A stretch of DNA of 64,000 nt from Bacillus sp. FJAT-28004 (GCF_001280845.1 NZ_LGHP01000001.1:3095962-3159961), one strand, 5' to 3'; counted from the stretch's first letter, positions 1 through 9,533 are shown. Numbers and translations are program-made. The notes: generated by a model not told the origin, from the sequence alone.

Positions 1-1008
1 CGCCAGCGGCGGCAGCGGTGCATAGTCCTTTGTGCGTTCGCTCACGAAAATAGCGGGGTGCATGCTAGCGGCGGCACCAATGATTTCCGTATCCGCGTTG
101 TCTCCGGCTTTTTTCAGCGCTTCCGCATTTTGAATAAACGCTCCCGGATCAATTAAGCCCTCGTCATACAGCGACTTGATGTAGGCGATGCCTTCCTTCC
201 ACTGCGGCTTGTTAGCCGCCGTATCCACCTTGCCGTTGTTCATATACAAATAATTGCGGTCATCGTCGTAAATGAATCCGTTCATTAGATAAGGAATGAT
301 ATGAACGCCAAAATCCTCCATCGAACCGCTCAGCGGTACTTCGTCCTGCACGCCGTTTTGATTCGGGTCGTTATGCTTGAAGGCTCTTAGCATCGTTGTG
401 AATTCGGCTGTCGTCTTGGGCATGTCCAGCCCCAATTGCTCCAACCACTTCGTGTTCACCCACATTTTGTTCGGGTAGGAGCAGTGGAAGCATTGGCTGT
501 AGGCGACAAGTCCGTAAATATTGCCGTCAGGCGCCGTATTCAAAGCTTTAAGCAGAGGCTCCTTCTCCATGGCCGTTTTAATGTTAGGCGCAAATTGGTC
601 AATGAGCTCGTTAAGCGGCAGAAATACGCCTTGCTTGCCATATTTCAACAGATCGGATTGCGAAAACTGGTCGATGTAGGCCGTTAACAGGTAGGCATCG
701 GGAAAATCGCCGCTCGCAAGCGAAATTTGCCGTTTCTCCTTGGCACCGTCCATCGAAATAATGTCCCAGTTAAACTTCGCGTTAAACTTGTTCTCCAGTA
801 ATTTCGTAAAATCATTGCTCTTCAAATCGATGCTGGAATCCTGCTGGGCGAACACTTTAATCTCAACCGGCGCGCCCGGGGAGCCCGCCGAATTCGCCGA
901 GGCGTCCGCCTCACCCGTTTCAGACGGCCCGTTGCTCTGCGAGCACGCGGCCAGCAGCAGGCTGATAATCAATATAAGCGCCGATAAGCCAGCGATTCTT
1001 TTTTTCAA
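1..1008 (-). CDS. extracellular solute-binding lipoprotein of a carbohydrate ABC transporter (partial, C-terminus beyond window)
   Basis: The TTG start at 1008 is chosen because a GGGGAGGA ribosome binding site lies 6-7 bases upstream. The protein begins with a lipoprotein signal peptide: basic MKKR, a hydrophobic stretch, and a lipobox LLAAC with the lipidated Cys at residue 22. A low-complexity Ser/Gly/Pro linker follows, then a type-1 periplasmic-binding-like fold (DFPDAYLL, residues for sugar-binding lobes). About 336 codons are present; the family usually has 500-560, so the 3' end is missing. It probably captures a sugar or oligosaccharide outside the membrane (LplA/YtcQ-like). It lies 36 bases downstream of the membrane AraC regulator, on the same strand, a common pairing in Paenibacillus. 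Confidence 0.85.
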   Translation of the reverse strand, partial: MKKRIAGLSALILIISLLLAACSQSNGPSETGEADASANSAGSPGAPVEIKVFAQQDSSIDLKSNDFTKLLENKFNAKFNWDIISMDGAKEKRQISLASGDFPDAYLLTAYIDQFSQSDLLKYGKQGVFLPLNELIDQFAPNIKTAMEKEPLLKALNTAPDGNIYGLVAYSQCFHCSYPNKMWVNTKWLEQLGLDMPKTTAEFTTMLRAFKHNDPNQNGVQDEVPLSGSMEDFGVHIIPYLMNGFIYDDDRNYLYMNNGKVDTAANKPQWKEGIAYIKSLYDEGLIDPGAFIQNAEALKKAGDNADTEIIGAAASMHPAIFVSERTKDYAPLPPLA

Positions 1009-1044
1009 CCTAATCCTCCCCCTGTCTGCTGCGCGGCCGGACGC

Positions 1045-3345
1045 TTAAATTTTGATCGATTGCCGATAAGAGCTCGGCGCAACACCCATCACCCGCTTGA
1101 AGGCTCTACGGAAGGAATGTGAGCTGTTATACCCTACGCGGGCCGCAATCTCATCGACGGTGCAAGCATTCGTTCTCAGCAGGGCGGTAGCTTGCTCGAT
1201 TCTAATCATCTCCAAGTAGTCGGATACGTTAATATCCGTTACCTCCTTGAACAATTGCGAGATGTATTTCTCCGGCCGCTCCACTTTTTCCGCAATTCGG
1301 TATAAGGTCAGCTCGGAGTCGCCATAGGCCTCGGCAATAAATTTTTTGATTTCCTCGACGGTTTGAATATGGGCATGATTCTTTTTGCTGTTGATCACGC
1401 TGCATAACGCTTCCACGATTTCGACGATTTCATCCTGTATCACGCCTATGGCGTTGGACGCTTGAATGCCGATGATTTGGTTTTTTAACGAATGCAGCAG
1501 CTCTGATTCCATAAACGCCTTCTGATCGAGCAATTTGAGCAGCGTACCCTTCAGCTCACCAACCAGCTGCTGCTTCATCTCGACGGATAGCTGCTGGTTT
1601 TCCATGTTTTTCTCCATAACGGACAGAACCATCCGCTTCGCCTCGTCCGGCTCGCCAGCGCGAATCGTGCTGATCAACCGCTGCTCAATGTCCATCGGAT
1701 AGTAATAAGTAGCCGTCTCCGGCCTGGAGTCGCTAAACCATACGAAGCTCGTCTTGCTGTTATATTCGGCATATTCCATCGTTTGCTTCGCTTGCTCATA
1801 AGAATGGCTCACGTCGATAATCGCCAGGAAGGCGTCCCCGAACGCTGCCGTGATCGAAATTTTGTACTCCGCATATGCGATTTCGGCCAGCTTCTCGAGC
1901 GTAACTTCCATTCTCTGCCTGGTTTCCTCGAACCCCAAGTCCCCTTCCTTCGTCGTAAAGATGGTGACGATTCGGTCCGACCCGAGATCCGTCATATGAA
2001 GCCGGCTGTCCAGATCGGATAACGTCTGCTTCAAAATCAGCCTCGCGGCATACAGCTCATTCAAAATTTCGACACTGTCCATGCCGGAATAGCCGTTGAT
2101 CTGCAAAATGCCAACGTATCCCTCATTCGTTTCGAAGCTCGTGTCGGCCTGCGCCGCGGCAGCGGAAATTTCCTCCGAGGTCTGGAAATCCCCGGCAACG
2201 AGCCGTTTCAAGAAGCCGTCTCTTACCAGCGGAAGCTGGCGTTTTAATTCATTCTCAAGATGCCGGTTGCTCGTCATGATGCTCGATATGTTACCATGCA
2301 GAAAGTCGTACTCATTCCGAACCGTAATCCCATCCTTGCCGAACTGCTCTTTCATGACCGTAAGCAGCCGATTGATTGGCGCGCTGTTTCGGTAAGACAG
2401 CAGCAGGCCAGCCAGAAGTCCGAGCAGCAAAGCGGCGCCCGTCACAAGCCACGTAATATATTTAATTTGATTCGCGTTTTCCATCAGCACCTGCCTAGGA
2501 ATTCCCGCTCTATAGGTCCAGCCGTTTTGTTCGGAATGAATGGTGATAACGAGGTCGTCGTTATAGAACTGGCTGACCTTATCCTGTCCGAGCCGAGCAT
2601 CCGAAGACAGTTTTTTGGCAGCGGCATCGCTAATTCCCCGTAGTCCAACTGTATTTCCCTGCGCATCGCTAATATGGGCCCAGCCGCCGTACCGGTCCTC
2701 AAATCCTGCCAACAGGCTCGATATGTTTTCTTCATCAATGATGACAACGACGGTAGCCGGGGACGAGCCGCTGAAGCTGTCCAGCGGAAGAGACTGCATA
2801 TACGTTACGACCGACGTCTTCTTTGTGTTACTCGTAAAGGAGCGAAGCGGCATAATTTCGCTGCGGTGCGTTTTGTCCAGCACCGACTTCTTCCACTCCT
2901 CGAGCGAAAGATCGTTATAGCGGAAGTTCTGGTAATAATGCTCGGGCCTGAAGTAGGCCGAGCCCTGCGTGAAGATCACGTCATAATTATTTAAGTAGAT
3001 AAAATAGTTTTGCAAAAAATCGTTGGTCTGGCTGAATGGCGTTACCTGCTTCACCATGCTCCAAATGCCGTACACATTGACTTCATCGCCTGTTTTCTTC
3101 TCGTTCATCAATTTATTTAAATCGACGTTTAAGGCAAGCTGCCTAGTAAAGCCCTCGACCTCATCCATTCTTCTCTCCAAAATCTCTTGGCTTCGCTGCA
3201 GCTGCGTGACGCTATTTTCAATGGAGATGGATTGTGTTACCGCAATTGAAGTGCGATAGGAAACGAAGCCCGCTATGCTTGGAATGATCAGAATAATAAG
3301 ATAGGATAGGAGAAACTTTCGAAATATGGTGGAGTACTTTGGCAC
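1045..3345 (-). CDS. transmembrane AraC-family transcriptional regulator (YesN/YtdP-like)
   Basis: A 766-residue regulator. It has a membrane segment near residues 13-33, an extracytoplasmic sensor region of about 260 residues, a second membrane segment around 295-320 (rich in Leu/Gly/Ala), a cytoplasmic region, and a C-terminal AraC double helix-turn-helix (last ~100 residues; IAEKVERPEKYISQLF and IAARVGYNSSHSFRRAF are the two recognition regions). A GTG at 3345 sits 7 bases after AGGTGG; a TTG at 3351 is possible but too close to that site. Proteins of this type sense extracellular sugar or binding-protein state and control the neighbouring transporter. The lipoprotein gene lies directly downstream. 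A CcpA-like operator lies just upstream. Confidence 0.85.
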   Translation of the reverse strand: MPKYSTIFRKFLLSYLIILIIPSIAGFVSYRTSIAVTQSISIENSVTQLQRSQEILERRMDEVEGFTRQLALNVDLNKLMNEKKTGDEVNVYGIWSMVKQVTPFSQTNDFLQNYFIYLNNYDVIFTQGSAYFRPEHYYQNFRYNDLSLEEWKKSVLDKTHRSEIMPLRSFTSNTKKTSVVTYMQSLPLDSFSGSSPATVVVIIDEENISSLLAGFEDRYGGWAHISDAQGNTVGLRGISDAAAKKLSSDARLGQDKVSQFYNDDLVITIHSEQNGWTYRAGIPRQVLMENANQIKYITWLVTGAALLLGLLAGLLLSYRNSAPINRLLTVMKEQFGKDGITVRNEYDFLHGNISSIMTSNRHLENELKRQLPLVRDGFLKRLVAGDFQTSEEISAAAAQADTSFETNEGYVGILQINGYSGMDSVEILNELYAARLILKQTLSDLDSRLHMTDLGSDRIVTIFTTKEGDLGFEETRQRMEVTLEKLAEIAYAEYKISITAAFGDAFLAIIDVSHSYEQAKQTMEYAEYNSKTSFVWFSDSRPETATYYYPMDIEQRLISTIRAGEPDEAKRMVLSVMEKNMENQQLSVEMKQQLVGELKGTLLKLLDQKAFMESELLHSLKNQIIGIQASNAIGVIQDEIVEIVEALCSVINSKKNHAHIQTVEEIKKFIAEAYGDSELTLYRIAEKVERPEKYISQLFKEVTDINVSDYLEMIRIEQATALLRTNACTVDEIAARVGYNSSHSFRRAFKRVMGVAPSSYRQSIKI

Positions 3346-3366
3346 GGCCAACCCACCTCTCTGAAA

Positions 3367-3380
3367 TAATAGCGCTTACA
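3367..3380 (-). promoter_or_regulatory. candidate cre (CcpA) site upstream of the AraC regulator
   Basis: On the minus strand this reads TGTAAGCGCTATTA, matching the cre consensus TGWAANCGNTNWCA at 13 of 14 positions. It sits about 20 bases before the regulator's start codon, so CcpA binding would repress the regulator/transporter unit when preferred sugars are present. This is a sequence match only. Confidence 0.45.
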
Positions 3381-3450
3381 TAATAAGAGCAGCACTTAAA
3401 ACGCTTAAAAAAAAGCTTCGCTCATCCATAATAACCTAATGATACGAAAA

Positions 3451-3482
3451 GACAACTACTATTAACAGTCAAGTAGTTGTCT
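3451..3482. terminator. intrinsic terminator, GH95 gene / AraC leader boundary
   Basis: GACAACTACT and AGTAGTTGTC form a 10-bp stem with a 12-base loop. T-rich sequence follows on both strands (TTTTTCTTTT on plus, TTTTCG on minus), so it can work in either direction. It lies 20 bases beyond the stop of the GH95 gene. Confidence 0.75.
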
Positions 3483-3501
3483 TTTTCTTTTATATGGTTA
3501 A

Positions 3502-5829
3502 TTACATGCCTGCTTCTTGCTTTTCCAGAACCTGCAGGTCTTTGCCGAACCTATAGACATGGCCGGGAATAAGCGTAAGCGGCACGGCTTGCTCGCCGAA
3601 TCGCACGATTGTATCACCCGCCGAAAACGCCCGGATGGTCGCTTCCGTCAGCACACCATTCTCCCAAGCGGCGTCAACCTCCGCATTTCCTTTTACCCGC
3701 AGTCCCTTATATGAGCCCTTGGACAAAACACTCGGGAGCGCCGGCAGCAAATGGATTTCACCCGCATGGCTTTGCAGGAGCAAATCGGCCACAGCCGCTG
3801 TTCCACCGTAATTGCCGTCAATGACGAAAATATTCGTCTCTGCTCCGGCAACTCCCGCCTTGGAATACGTCAGCATATTATCGAAGCACAGCTCCCCGAT
3901 CAGATGGGTGATATGCCGCAGTGCACGGTCACCGTCATGCAATCTGGAAAAGCCGGTAGCGAACAGTGCAGCTGTAAATTCAATATCCTCAAGTTCATCG
4001 GTCTGCATTCGGCCCAGCAGCGTTTCCTTAGCGGCAGCGCTTAGTTCAGGCGTTTGCCTCGGCGTAATCTGATTGCCTGGATATAAGGCGAAGAGATGCG
4101 CTAGATGACGATGCTCCGGCTGGGCTTCCTCATAATCCTCGAGCCATTCCTGCAGCTGTCCCTTCTTCCCGATCATGAGCGGCGGCAGCAGCGCTATCGC
4201 TTGCTTCAGCTTCTCCTGAAGCTCCGGATCCGTTTGCAGCAGCTCGGCAGTCTCTAGACAGAAGGTGAACAAATCCCGCACCAGCACCTGATCCATCGTC
4301 GAGCCCATCGACAGCTGCTGCGCGCCTTCCTCGCGGTTGCTCGTATAAAAGCTGTTCTCGGGCGAGTTCGACGGTCCAGTTACGAGCCAGCCATTGCCCG
4401 AATGCACCGTCATATAGTCGAGGAAGAAAACGGCCGCTTCCTTCATAACCGGATAGGCTTGCTTCGTTAAAAACTGATGATCAAGCCCATACTCATAATG
4501 CTCCTTCAAATGAGTCGCAATCCATAATCCGCCCGTTACATTAAGACCCCAGCCCGTTTCCCAGCCCGGAGCCGAGAAGCCCCAAGCGTTCGAGAATACA
4601 TGCGCCACCCAGCCCTCGCTTCCGTAGAAATCCTGAGCCGCTTGCCTGCCCGCGACAGATAAGCGTTCAATATAGTTCATCAAAGGAACATGGCATTCGG
4701 CCAAGTTGCTTATTTCCGTCGGGTAATAGTTCATCTCCGTATTGACGTCCAGATGGTAATCACAGCTCCAAGCCATGCTATTCGCTTCTCCGTCGTTCCA
4801 AATGCCTTGCAAATGGAGCGGCAGCGGCGAATCCTCGCGCGAGCCGGCAATCGTCAAATAGCGGCCGTATTGGAAAAACAATGCCACTAAATCAGAATCA
4901 TCATACTGCCCATTCCGAAAATGCTTCATTCGCTCGTCTGTTGGAAGCTTCGCGCTCGCCGTATCGCCTAAATCAATTGCCACTCGAGCATACAAATCGC
5001 GATAATCCGCAATGTGATCCTCTTTCAAGCGCTCATATCCCTTGGCAATTGCCGCCTCGACCTGCACATGACATTCCGAAGCCCATTCCTCATCTGTCCT
5101 GCCATAATCCGTATTCATGGCGAAATATATATATGCCTCATCCGCATGCGATACAATGATTTCATTATCGCCGGTTTGGACGATGCCGCCCACAGCAACA
5201 ACCTTTACCTTGCCCTCGCAAAATACCCCGCACTTCCCGTTGCTGTGCACTTCTTCCGTTGCTTGGCCGCGAAACTCGAGTGTGTCGTTATTCGTAACCG
5301 TCGTTGCAAAATCTCCTGTGCGCCCTTGTATGTTCAGCGAGAAGGATATCGCCCCAGCTTGCTCACTCTTCATACGCGATACGACAATGCCGTCGGCATG
5401 CGTGGCGAACGTTTCACGGGTAATCTTATTGCCGGAGCTTGTATAGGAAACCTGCGCGATCGCATTTTCCAAGCTTAGCTCGCGTACCAGGTCTTCCCCT
5501 TGCTGTTCGAAGCGCAGAGAGATATCGCAGACAGACAGGTTTGTACCGAAGTTTTGTTTCTTAGGCTGCAGCGCTTGCTTAGCCAGTCTGTCACCCTCAT
5601 TATAATTCCCCTTGAAAAATTGCTCTCTCATCTGCTCCAGATTGGCTTTCGCGTTTCCGCTTCCTTGAATACGCTCTACCTGACCCGACCAATAGGTAAT
5701 TTCCGTCATGCTCCATGTTTCACTTTCAATGCCACCGTGAATGACGGCGCCTATTCTTCCGTTGCCTATCGGCAGTCCTTGCTTCCAGCCGGCTGCCGGC
5801 CCTGAATACCAAAGCTTTGAATGATTCAT
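3502..5829 (-). CDS. glycoside hydrolase family 95 (alpha-L-fucosidase/alpha-L-galactosidase type)
   Basis: A 775-residue protein, the usual length for GH95. The N-terminus has the family signature LWYSGPAAGWKQGLPIGNGR followed by GAVIHGG; a beta-sandwich (about 1-270) is followed by the (alpha/alpha)6 catalytic barrel with LPLHLQGIWND, WSCDYHLDVNTEMNYYP and HRHLAHLFALYPG motifs. No signal peptide is visible, so it probably acts in the cytoplasm on imported oligosaccharides, releasing L-fucose or L-galactose. The genes directly upstream encode an enolase-superfamily dehydratase and an SDR, which would fit oxidation of the released sugar to an acid and its dehydration. The specificity is inferred from family and context. 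Confidence 0.9.
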   Translation of the reverse strand: MNHSKLWYSGPAAGWKQGLPIGNGRIGAVIHGGIESETWSMTEITYWSGQVERIQGSGNAKANLEQMREQFFKGNYNEGDRLAKQALQPKKQNFGTNLSVCDISLRFEQQGEDLVRELSLENAIAQVSYTSSGNKITRETFATHADGIVVSRMKSEQAGAISFSLNIQGRTGDFATTVTNNDTLEFRGQATEEVHSNGKCGVFCEGKVKVVAVGGIVQTGDNEIIVSHADEAYIYFAMNTDYGRTDEEWASECHVQVEAAIAKGYERLKEDHIADYRDLYARVAIDLGDTASAKLPTDERMKHFRNGQYDDSDLVALFFQYGRYLTIAGSREDSPLPLHLQGIWNDGEANSMAWSCDYHLDVNTEMNYYPTEISNLAECHVPLMNYIERLSVAGRQAAQDFYGSEGWVAHVFSNAWGFSAPGWETGWGLNVTGGLWIATHLKEHYEYGLDHQFLTKQAYPVMKEAAVFFLDYMTVHSGNGWLVTGPSNSPENSFYTSNREEGAQQLSMGSTMDQVLVRDLFTFCLETAELLQTDPELQEKLKQAIALLPPLMIGKKGQLQEWLEDYEEAQPEHRHLAHLFALYPGNQITPRQTPELSAAAKETLLGRMQTDELEDIEFTAALFATGFSRLHDGDRALRHITHLIGELCFDNMLTYSKAGVAGAETNIFVIDGNYGGTAAVADLLLQSHAGEIHLLPALPSVLSKGSYKGLRVKGNAEVDAAWENGVLTEATIRAFSAGDTIVRFGEQAVPLTLIPGHVYRFGKDLQVLEKQEAGM

Positions 5830-5896
5830 GCAGTACCCATCCTTTAAATATCAGATTTAATTACGAAATAATTGGTCCGTTTTCCTAGTTTCTTAT

Positions 5897-6994
5897 TTAT
5901 CGAATACGGAACTCATTAAAGTATTTAGGAATGATTTCAGTGGAAGCGCCCGGAAGCTCTGGAAGTACATACTGTCCATTCTTGACGGTGGCTGGCTCAA
6001 CAAATATCGTTCTAATCCAAGGAATATACTCAAGCATAATAGCCCCTGGTGTGGCAGCAACCAGATGCTGGTGAATTTGTCCCATATCGCCTACATGCGG
6101 GCAGATCGGAATGTCATACGAAGCAGCAAGCCCTGCGACCTGCAGCCACTCTGTAATGCCCGCTACCCTCGTAACGTCAACTTGACAGTACTCGATAGCC
6201 CCTTGATGGATATAATCACGGAACGCGTACTTCGAGTACACATGCTCACCAAGTGCGATCGGCACATTCAGTGCATCGGCCAGCTTCTTGTGACCTAGAA
6301 TATCATCAGGATTAAGCGGCTCCTCCAGCCAAAACAAATCAAATTCTTCCAGCTTCTTGCCCCAGGTCATCGCCGTATTGATATTCCATTGCTGATTGAC
6401 GTCGATCATAAAAATCACCTGGTCGCCAATCGCTTTGCGAACCGCCTTCACTCGGTCATAATCCTCATGCGGATCCGACTTGCCAACCTTGATTTTCACC
6501 CCTGTAAAGCCCTGCTCGACGATGTCCGTTACGTCCTTCAGCAAACGCTCCTTCGACCAATTCAACCAGCCGCCGTTCGTGTTATACGCTTTGATGCCTT
6601 TTGATTTATGTCCGCCCAGGTACTGCCATAGCGGCTTGTTAGACGCCTTCGACATAATGTCCCATAACGCGATATCAACGGCAGCAAGCGCCATATGCGT
6701 GATGCCTGCCCGTCCGATCCAATGCATTTTTCCATACCGCAGCGTCTCCCAAATCTCCTTAACCATAAAAGGGTCTTTGCCGATCAACTCAGGAGCATAG
6801 TAACGATCAATCGTATCGACGATCATATCATCGCCATGGGCGCAGGTTCCCGTGTAGCCGTATCCCACATAACCTTCATCCGTAAAAATACGAACGCCTG
6901 ACAGCCCCCAATGCGTCGCCACATTAATGGCATCGGTTATCGGCGGGTCTATCGGCACGTGAAGCACGAAAGTTTCTACTTTTGTAATTTTCAT
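5897..6994 (-). CDS. enolase-superfamily sugar-acid dehydratase (mandelate racemase/muconate lactonizing family)
   Basis: The ATG at 6994 is chosen because AGGGAG lies just upstream; a longer in-frame reading would run into the SDR gene. The 365-residue product has the two-domain enolase fold. The catalytic KxK pair is K167/K169 (GVKIKVGK), metal ligands are D198 (DVNQQW), E224 (WLEEPL) and E250 (LGEHVY), and the general base His is H300 (ICPHVGD), all intact and typical of the mandelate racemase subgroup. Most such enzymes remove water from an aldonic acid to give a 2-keto-3-deoxy acid. With a fucosidase and a dehydrogenase next door, an L-fuconate-like substrate is plausible but not shown by the sequence. 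Confidence 0.88.
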   Translation of the reverse strand: MKITKVETFVLHVPIDPPITDAINVATHWGLSGVRIFTDEGYVGYGYTGTCAHGDDMIVDTIDRYYAPELIGKDPFMVKEIWETLRYGKMHWIGRAGITHMALAAVDIALWDIMSKASNKPLWQYLGGHKSKGIKAYNTNGGWLNWSKERLLKDVTDIVEQGFTGVKIKVGKSDPHEDYDRVKAVRKAIGDQVIFMIDVNQQWNINTAMTWGKKLEEFDLFWLEEPLNPDDILGHKKLADALNVPIALGEHVYSKYAFRDYIHQGAIEYCQVDVTRVAGITEWLQVAGLAASYDIPICPHVGDMGQIHQHLVAATPGAIMLEYIPWIRTIFVEPATVKNGQYVLPELPGASTEIIPKYFNEFRIR

Positions 6995-7016
6995 TTTTAA
7001 CTCTCCCTTGGTTTTG

Positions 7017-7808
7017 TTAATAGCCGAGCGAGGCGCCACCCTCAACTGGCAGCGCTACTCCGGTTATGAATGCCGCTTGCTGCGAAGCCAGATACAACAC
7101 CGACTGCGCAACCTCCTCCGAAGTTGCTGGCCGGCCAAGCGGATGCATCGCATTCAGCGCAAGTATCGTTGCCGCTTGATCAGGCTGCTGCCTCGTCCAT
7201 TCCTCTAATAAAGGTGTCATCACACCGGCCGGACACACACAGTTGACTCTTACACCATCCGCCGCAAAATCGAGCGCTAATGACTTCGTCAGCGCTATAA
7301 TAGCTCCTTTGGAAGCCGCATAAATCGGATTCTGTCGTTGGCCTATAAGGCCGTTCAGCGAAGCCATATTCACAATCGTGCCCTTGGTTTGTCGCAAAAG
7401 CGGTATCGCGTGCTTGATCATCAGATACACACCCTTCACATTTACCGCAAGGACATGATCAAACGCCTGCTCATCGATTTCCTCAATCGGCTTTGGCAAT
7501 ATAACGGCAGCATTGTTGTACAGCACATCGAGCTGGCCGAATGCTTGAAGCGTTTCAGCCATGAGCGCCTCAACCGCAATCGCACATGATACATCCGTCT
7601 GAATAGCGATCGCACGCACTTTTGGAAACCCTTTCAAAACTCCTTGTTGCTCATTGATTTCATCAGCCACACGCTGCCCTTCAGGCCCGTCCCAATCCGC
7701 AACAACGACATATGCTCCCTCAGCAGCGAACAACCTCGCGCTTTCCTCGCCGATGCCAGAACCGCCGCCAGTTATGAGTACAACCTTATCTTTAAATCTC
7801 AAGGACAT
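7017..7808 (-). CDS. SDR-family NAD(P)-dependent oxidoreductase
   Basis: A classical short-chain dehydrogenase of about 263 residues: cofactor-binding TGGGSGIG near residue 15, NNAA, catalytic Ser in VNMASLNG, and YAASK with the catalytic Tyr and Lys. A GGAGG sits directly before ATG at 7808, so a TTG six bases further in (better spacing) may be the true start. It is transcribed with the downstream dehydratase 22 bases away. A role as the dehydrogenase that oxidises the sugar released by the GH95 enzyme is likely from context only. Confidence 0.88.
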   Translation of the reverse strand: MSLRFKDKVVLITGGGSGIGEESARLFAAEGAYVVVADWDGPEGQRVADEINEQQGVLKGFPKVRAIAIQTDVSCAIAVEALMAETLQAFGQLDVLYNNAAVILPKPIEEIDEQAFDHVLAVNVKGVYLMIKHAIPLLRQTKGTIVNMASLNGLIGQRQNPIYAASKGAIIALTKSLALDFAADGVRVNCVCPAGVMTPLLEEWTRQQPDQAATILALNAMHPLGRPATSEEVAQSVLYLASQQAAFITGVALPVEGGASLGY

Positions 7809-8011
7809 TCCTCCGTTTACACACAATCGTTAACCTAGCTAATAAAAAGATTTATGTTGTTAATTGATCCACATTAGCAATTACTGTTCATTCCCTAATA
7901 TTTTTGTTATTGTATCATCTATACAGGAAGGTGTATTTGATCAGACATCCATTAAGTTGACAATTCATCCGCTAAAATTTATATGATTATACCAAAGAAG
8001 AGGGTGTTCGC

Positions 8012-8875
8012 TTGAAGAAGCTGAACGAGATCGCGCCTCATGTCGGAGATTCTATGTATTACCTGTATGATGGCAGCTCTAACGAGAAGCTGCGCATTTG
8101 CAGCGTCTATGCTTTTCATCTATTTACAGATGGTCCCGGGGAAATGGAGATTGACGGAAAGATGTATCCGATCAACAATCGAACGTTAATCTTTCTTAGG
8201 CCAAAGCAGCCACACGCCTTCCATATTTCATCAGATCATCCGCTGTCCTCGTATAATCTTTATTGCGATCTCTGGGAACAGTCCAATCCCGTCTCTGCCA
8301 ATCGAACCTTCATTTACGCCCCAGAGCCGTTCGAGCTGAATACGGTCGCAGCTTCTTTGGCGTGTGATGAACTTGGCAGCTTGCCATGCGTATTTTCATT
8401 GCAGCCTTACCCAGAGCTCTACGATTCCTTCTTAATGCTCGCTAAGCTCTATAATGATTCGCAATACTACCGAACAGATATGATGAACAGCTTGCTCTAT
8501 GCATGGATTCTTAACTGGTATAATACGATTCATACGCATCGGCCTACTGACTATCGTATCGTTCGCTTGCTCACACATTTAAATGCTCATCCCGAGAAGC
8601 GCGAGTCAGTCGAGACGTGGTGGGAGTTTTGCGGCCTGAAGCGAACCTACTTTCATGCTTTGTTTTTACGCGAAACCGGACTCACACCAAAAGCTTACCA
8701 TCACAAACTGCTCATGAGACGCGCTTCCCATCTCTTGCTCGAAAGCGAGCTGAGTGTTACCGCCATTGCCGACAGGCTTGGTTATGCTTCTATCCATCCG
8801 TTCACTCGGCATTTCAGTGCCTTCTATGGTACCAGTCCAAAACAATATCGCATGCAGCCTCAGTCAGAGAAATGA
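8012..8875 (+). CDS. AraC-family transcriptional regulator with N-terminal cupin-like sensor
   Basis: The TTG start at 8012 follows AAGAGGG. The 287-residue protein has an N-terminal arabinose-binding cupin-like domain (GPGEMEIDGKMYPI, then FLRPKQPHAFHIS) and a C-terminal AraC double helix-turn-helix (ETGLTPKAYHHKLLMRRA; AIADRLGYASIHPFTRHFSA). It is divergent from the SDR/dehydratase/GH95 genes, with a 203-bp shared intergenic region, so it is the likely regulator of that cluster. Confidence 0.88.
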   Translation: MKKLNEIAPHVGDSMYYLYDGSSNEKLRICSVYAFHLFTDGPGEMEIDGKMYPINNRTLIFLRPKQPHAFHISSDHPLSSYNLYCDLWEQSNPVSANRTFIYAPEPFELNTVAASLACDELGSLPCVFSLQPYPELYDSFLMLAKLYNDSQYYRTDMMNSLLYAWILNWYNTIHTHRPTDYRIVRLLTHLNAHPEKRESVETWWEFCGLKRTYFHALFLRETGLTPKAYHHKLLMRRASHLLLESELSVTAIADRLGYASIHPFTRHFSAFYGTSPKQYRMQPQSEK

Positions 8876-8883
8876 TCACACAA

Positions 8884-8985
8884 GTGCGGAACCACGAAAA
8901 ATAGCTGTAAGCACAAATTTGTGCTTACAGCTACAAAGCAGTCTATCTTACTCATCTATAAGTACACATACGTGCTTAAGCAGCG
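8884..8985. repeat. divergent single copy of the 112-bp hairpin repeat
   Basis: This stretch shares the layout of the tandem array at 9,683: GCGGAACC..CGAAAAAT, then a hairpin, then a second TAAGTAC..CGTGCTTA dyad. Its first hairpin, 8903-8932, is a perfect 30-bp palindrome with arms AGCTGTAAGCACAAA. It follows the AraC stop codon directly and could act as a transcript end, although there is no T run. Confidence 0.7.
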
Positions 8986-9097
8986 GAAACAACTGCACTT
9001 GATCGACCGACTGCTGTTGGCGAAACTTGATCGTCTTACGCTCGGGAGAACCTTCAAACAGCCCTTCTGGCAAATCGAGATAGGCGGTTTGGCTCAT
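8948..9097 (-). pseudogene. short ORF, possible N-terminal remnant of an IS transposase
   Basis: An ORF of 49 codons starts with MSQTAYLDLPEGLFEG and continues with charged sequence (SPERKTIKFRQQQS), then runs into the hairpin repeat and stops. The beginning resembles, from memory, the start of some IS1182-type transposases; I cannot confirm this. The abrupt end inside the repeat suggests that the repeat inserted into, or replaced, the rest of the gene. Confidence 0.3.
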
Positions 9098-9134
9098 CGA
9101 AATTCAATCCCTATCATGGTCTCGTAGAAATGAA

Positions 9135-9533
9135 TTAACCTTGCTGCACGATCATCCATTTGATCCCGAACTTGTCTACGACCTCGCCGTAGTACGCCCC
9201 CCAGGCTTGCAGGTCCAACGGATATATCTGCGTGCCGCCCTCCGCGAGGTTGGTGTAGGCTTGGCGTGCCGTATCCACGTCTTCGAAGGCCAGTCCGAAA
9301 GCGAGACTTCCCTCCGTGCCGACCGGACCAAAGGCATCGGACAGAAAAAGCACGTTCCCTCCGGCTACCGACAACACCATGTGCATCACTTTGTCTTGGA
9401 TCCCCTCAGCTGCGCCGGGCAGTTGGCCGTGTGTCATCAAGGATTGAACCTCGCCGCCCAATGCTTGGATGTAGAACTCGGCTTGCTCTCTAGCATCTGT
9501 CGAAACGATGTACGGAGTTAACTTTGCATTCAT
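9135..9533 (-). CDS. VOC-family (PhnB-like glyoxalase fold) protein
   Basis: A 132-residue protein with the paired beta-alpha-beta-beta-beta modules of the vicinal-oxygen-chelate fold. TPYIVSTDAREQAEFYIQAL opens the first module and PLDLQAWGAYYGEVVDKFG closes the second; the latter is typical of the PhnB subgroup. The substrate is unknown. The gene stands alone between repeat copies. Confidence 0.85.
   Translation of the reverse strand: MNAKLTPYIVSTDAREQAEFYIQALGGEVQSLMTHGQLPGAAEGIQDKVMHMVLSVAGGNVLFLSDAFGPVGTEGSLAFGLAFEDVDTARQAYTNLAEGGTQIYPLDLQAWGAYYGEVVDKFGIKWMIVQQG

Noticed and set aside
2484..2747. Extra ORFs on both strands within the membrane AraC gene
   Set aside because: The main frame shows continuous family features; the others are products of base composition.
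5897..7045. Longer N-terminus for the dehydratase (start at 7045)
   Set aside because: It would overlap the SDR gene and lacks a ribosome binding site; the ATG at 6994 has AGGGAG upstream.
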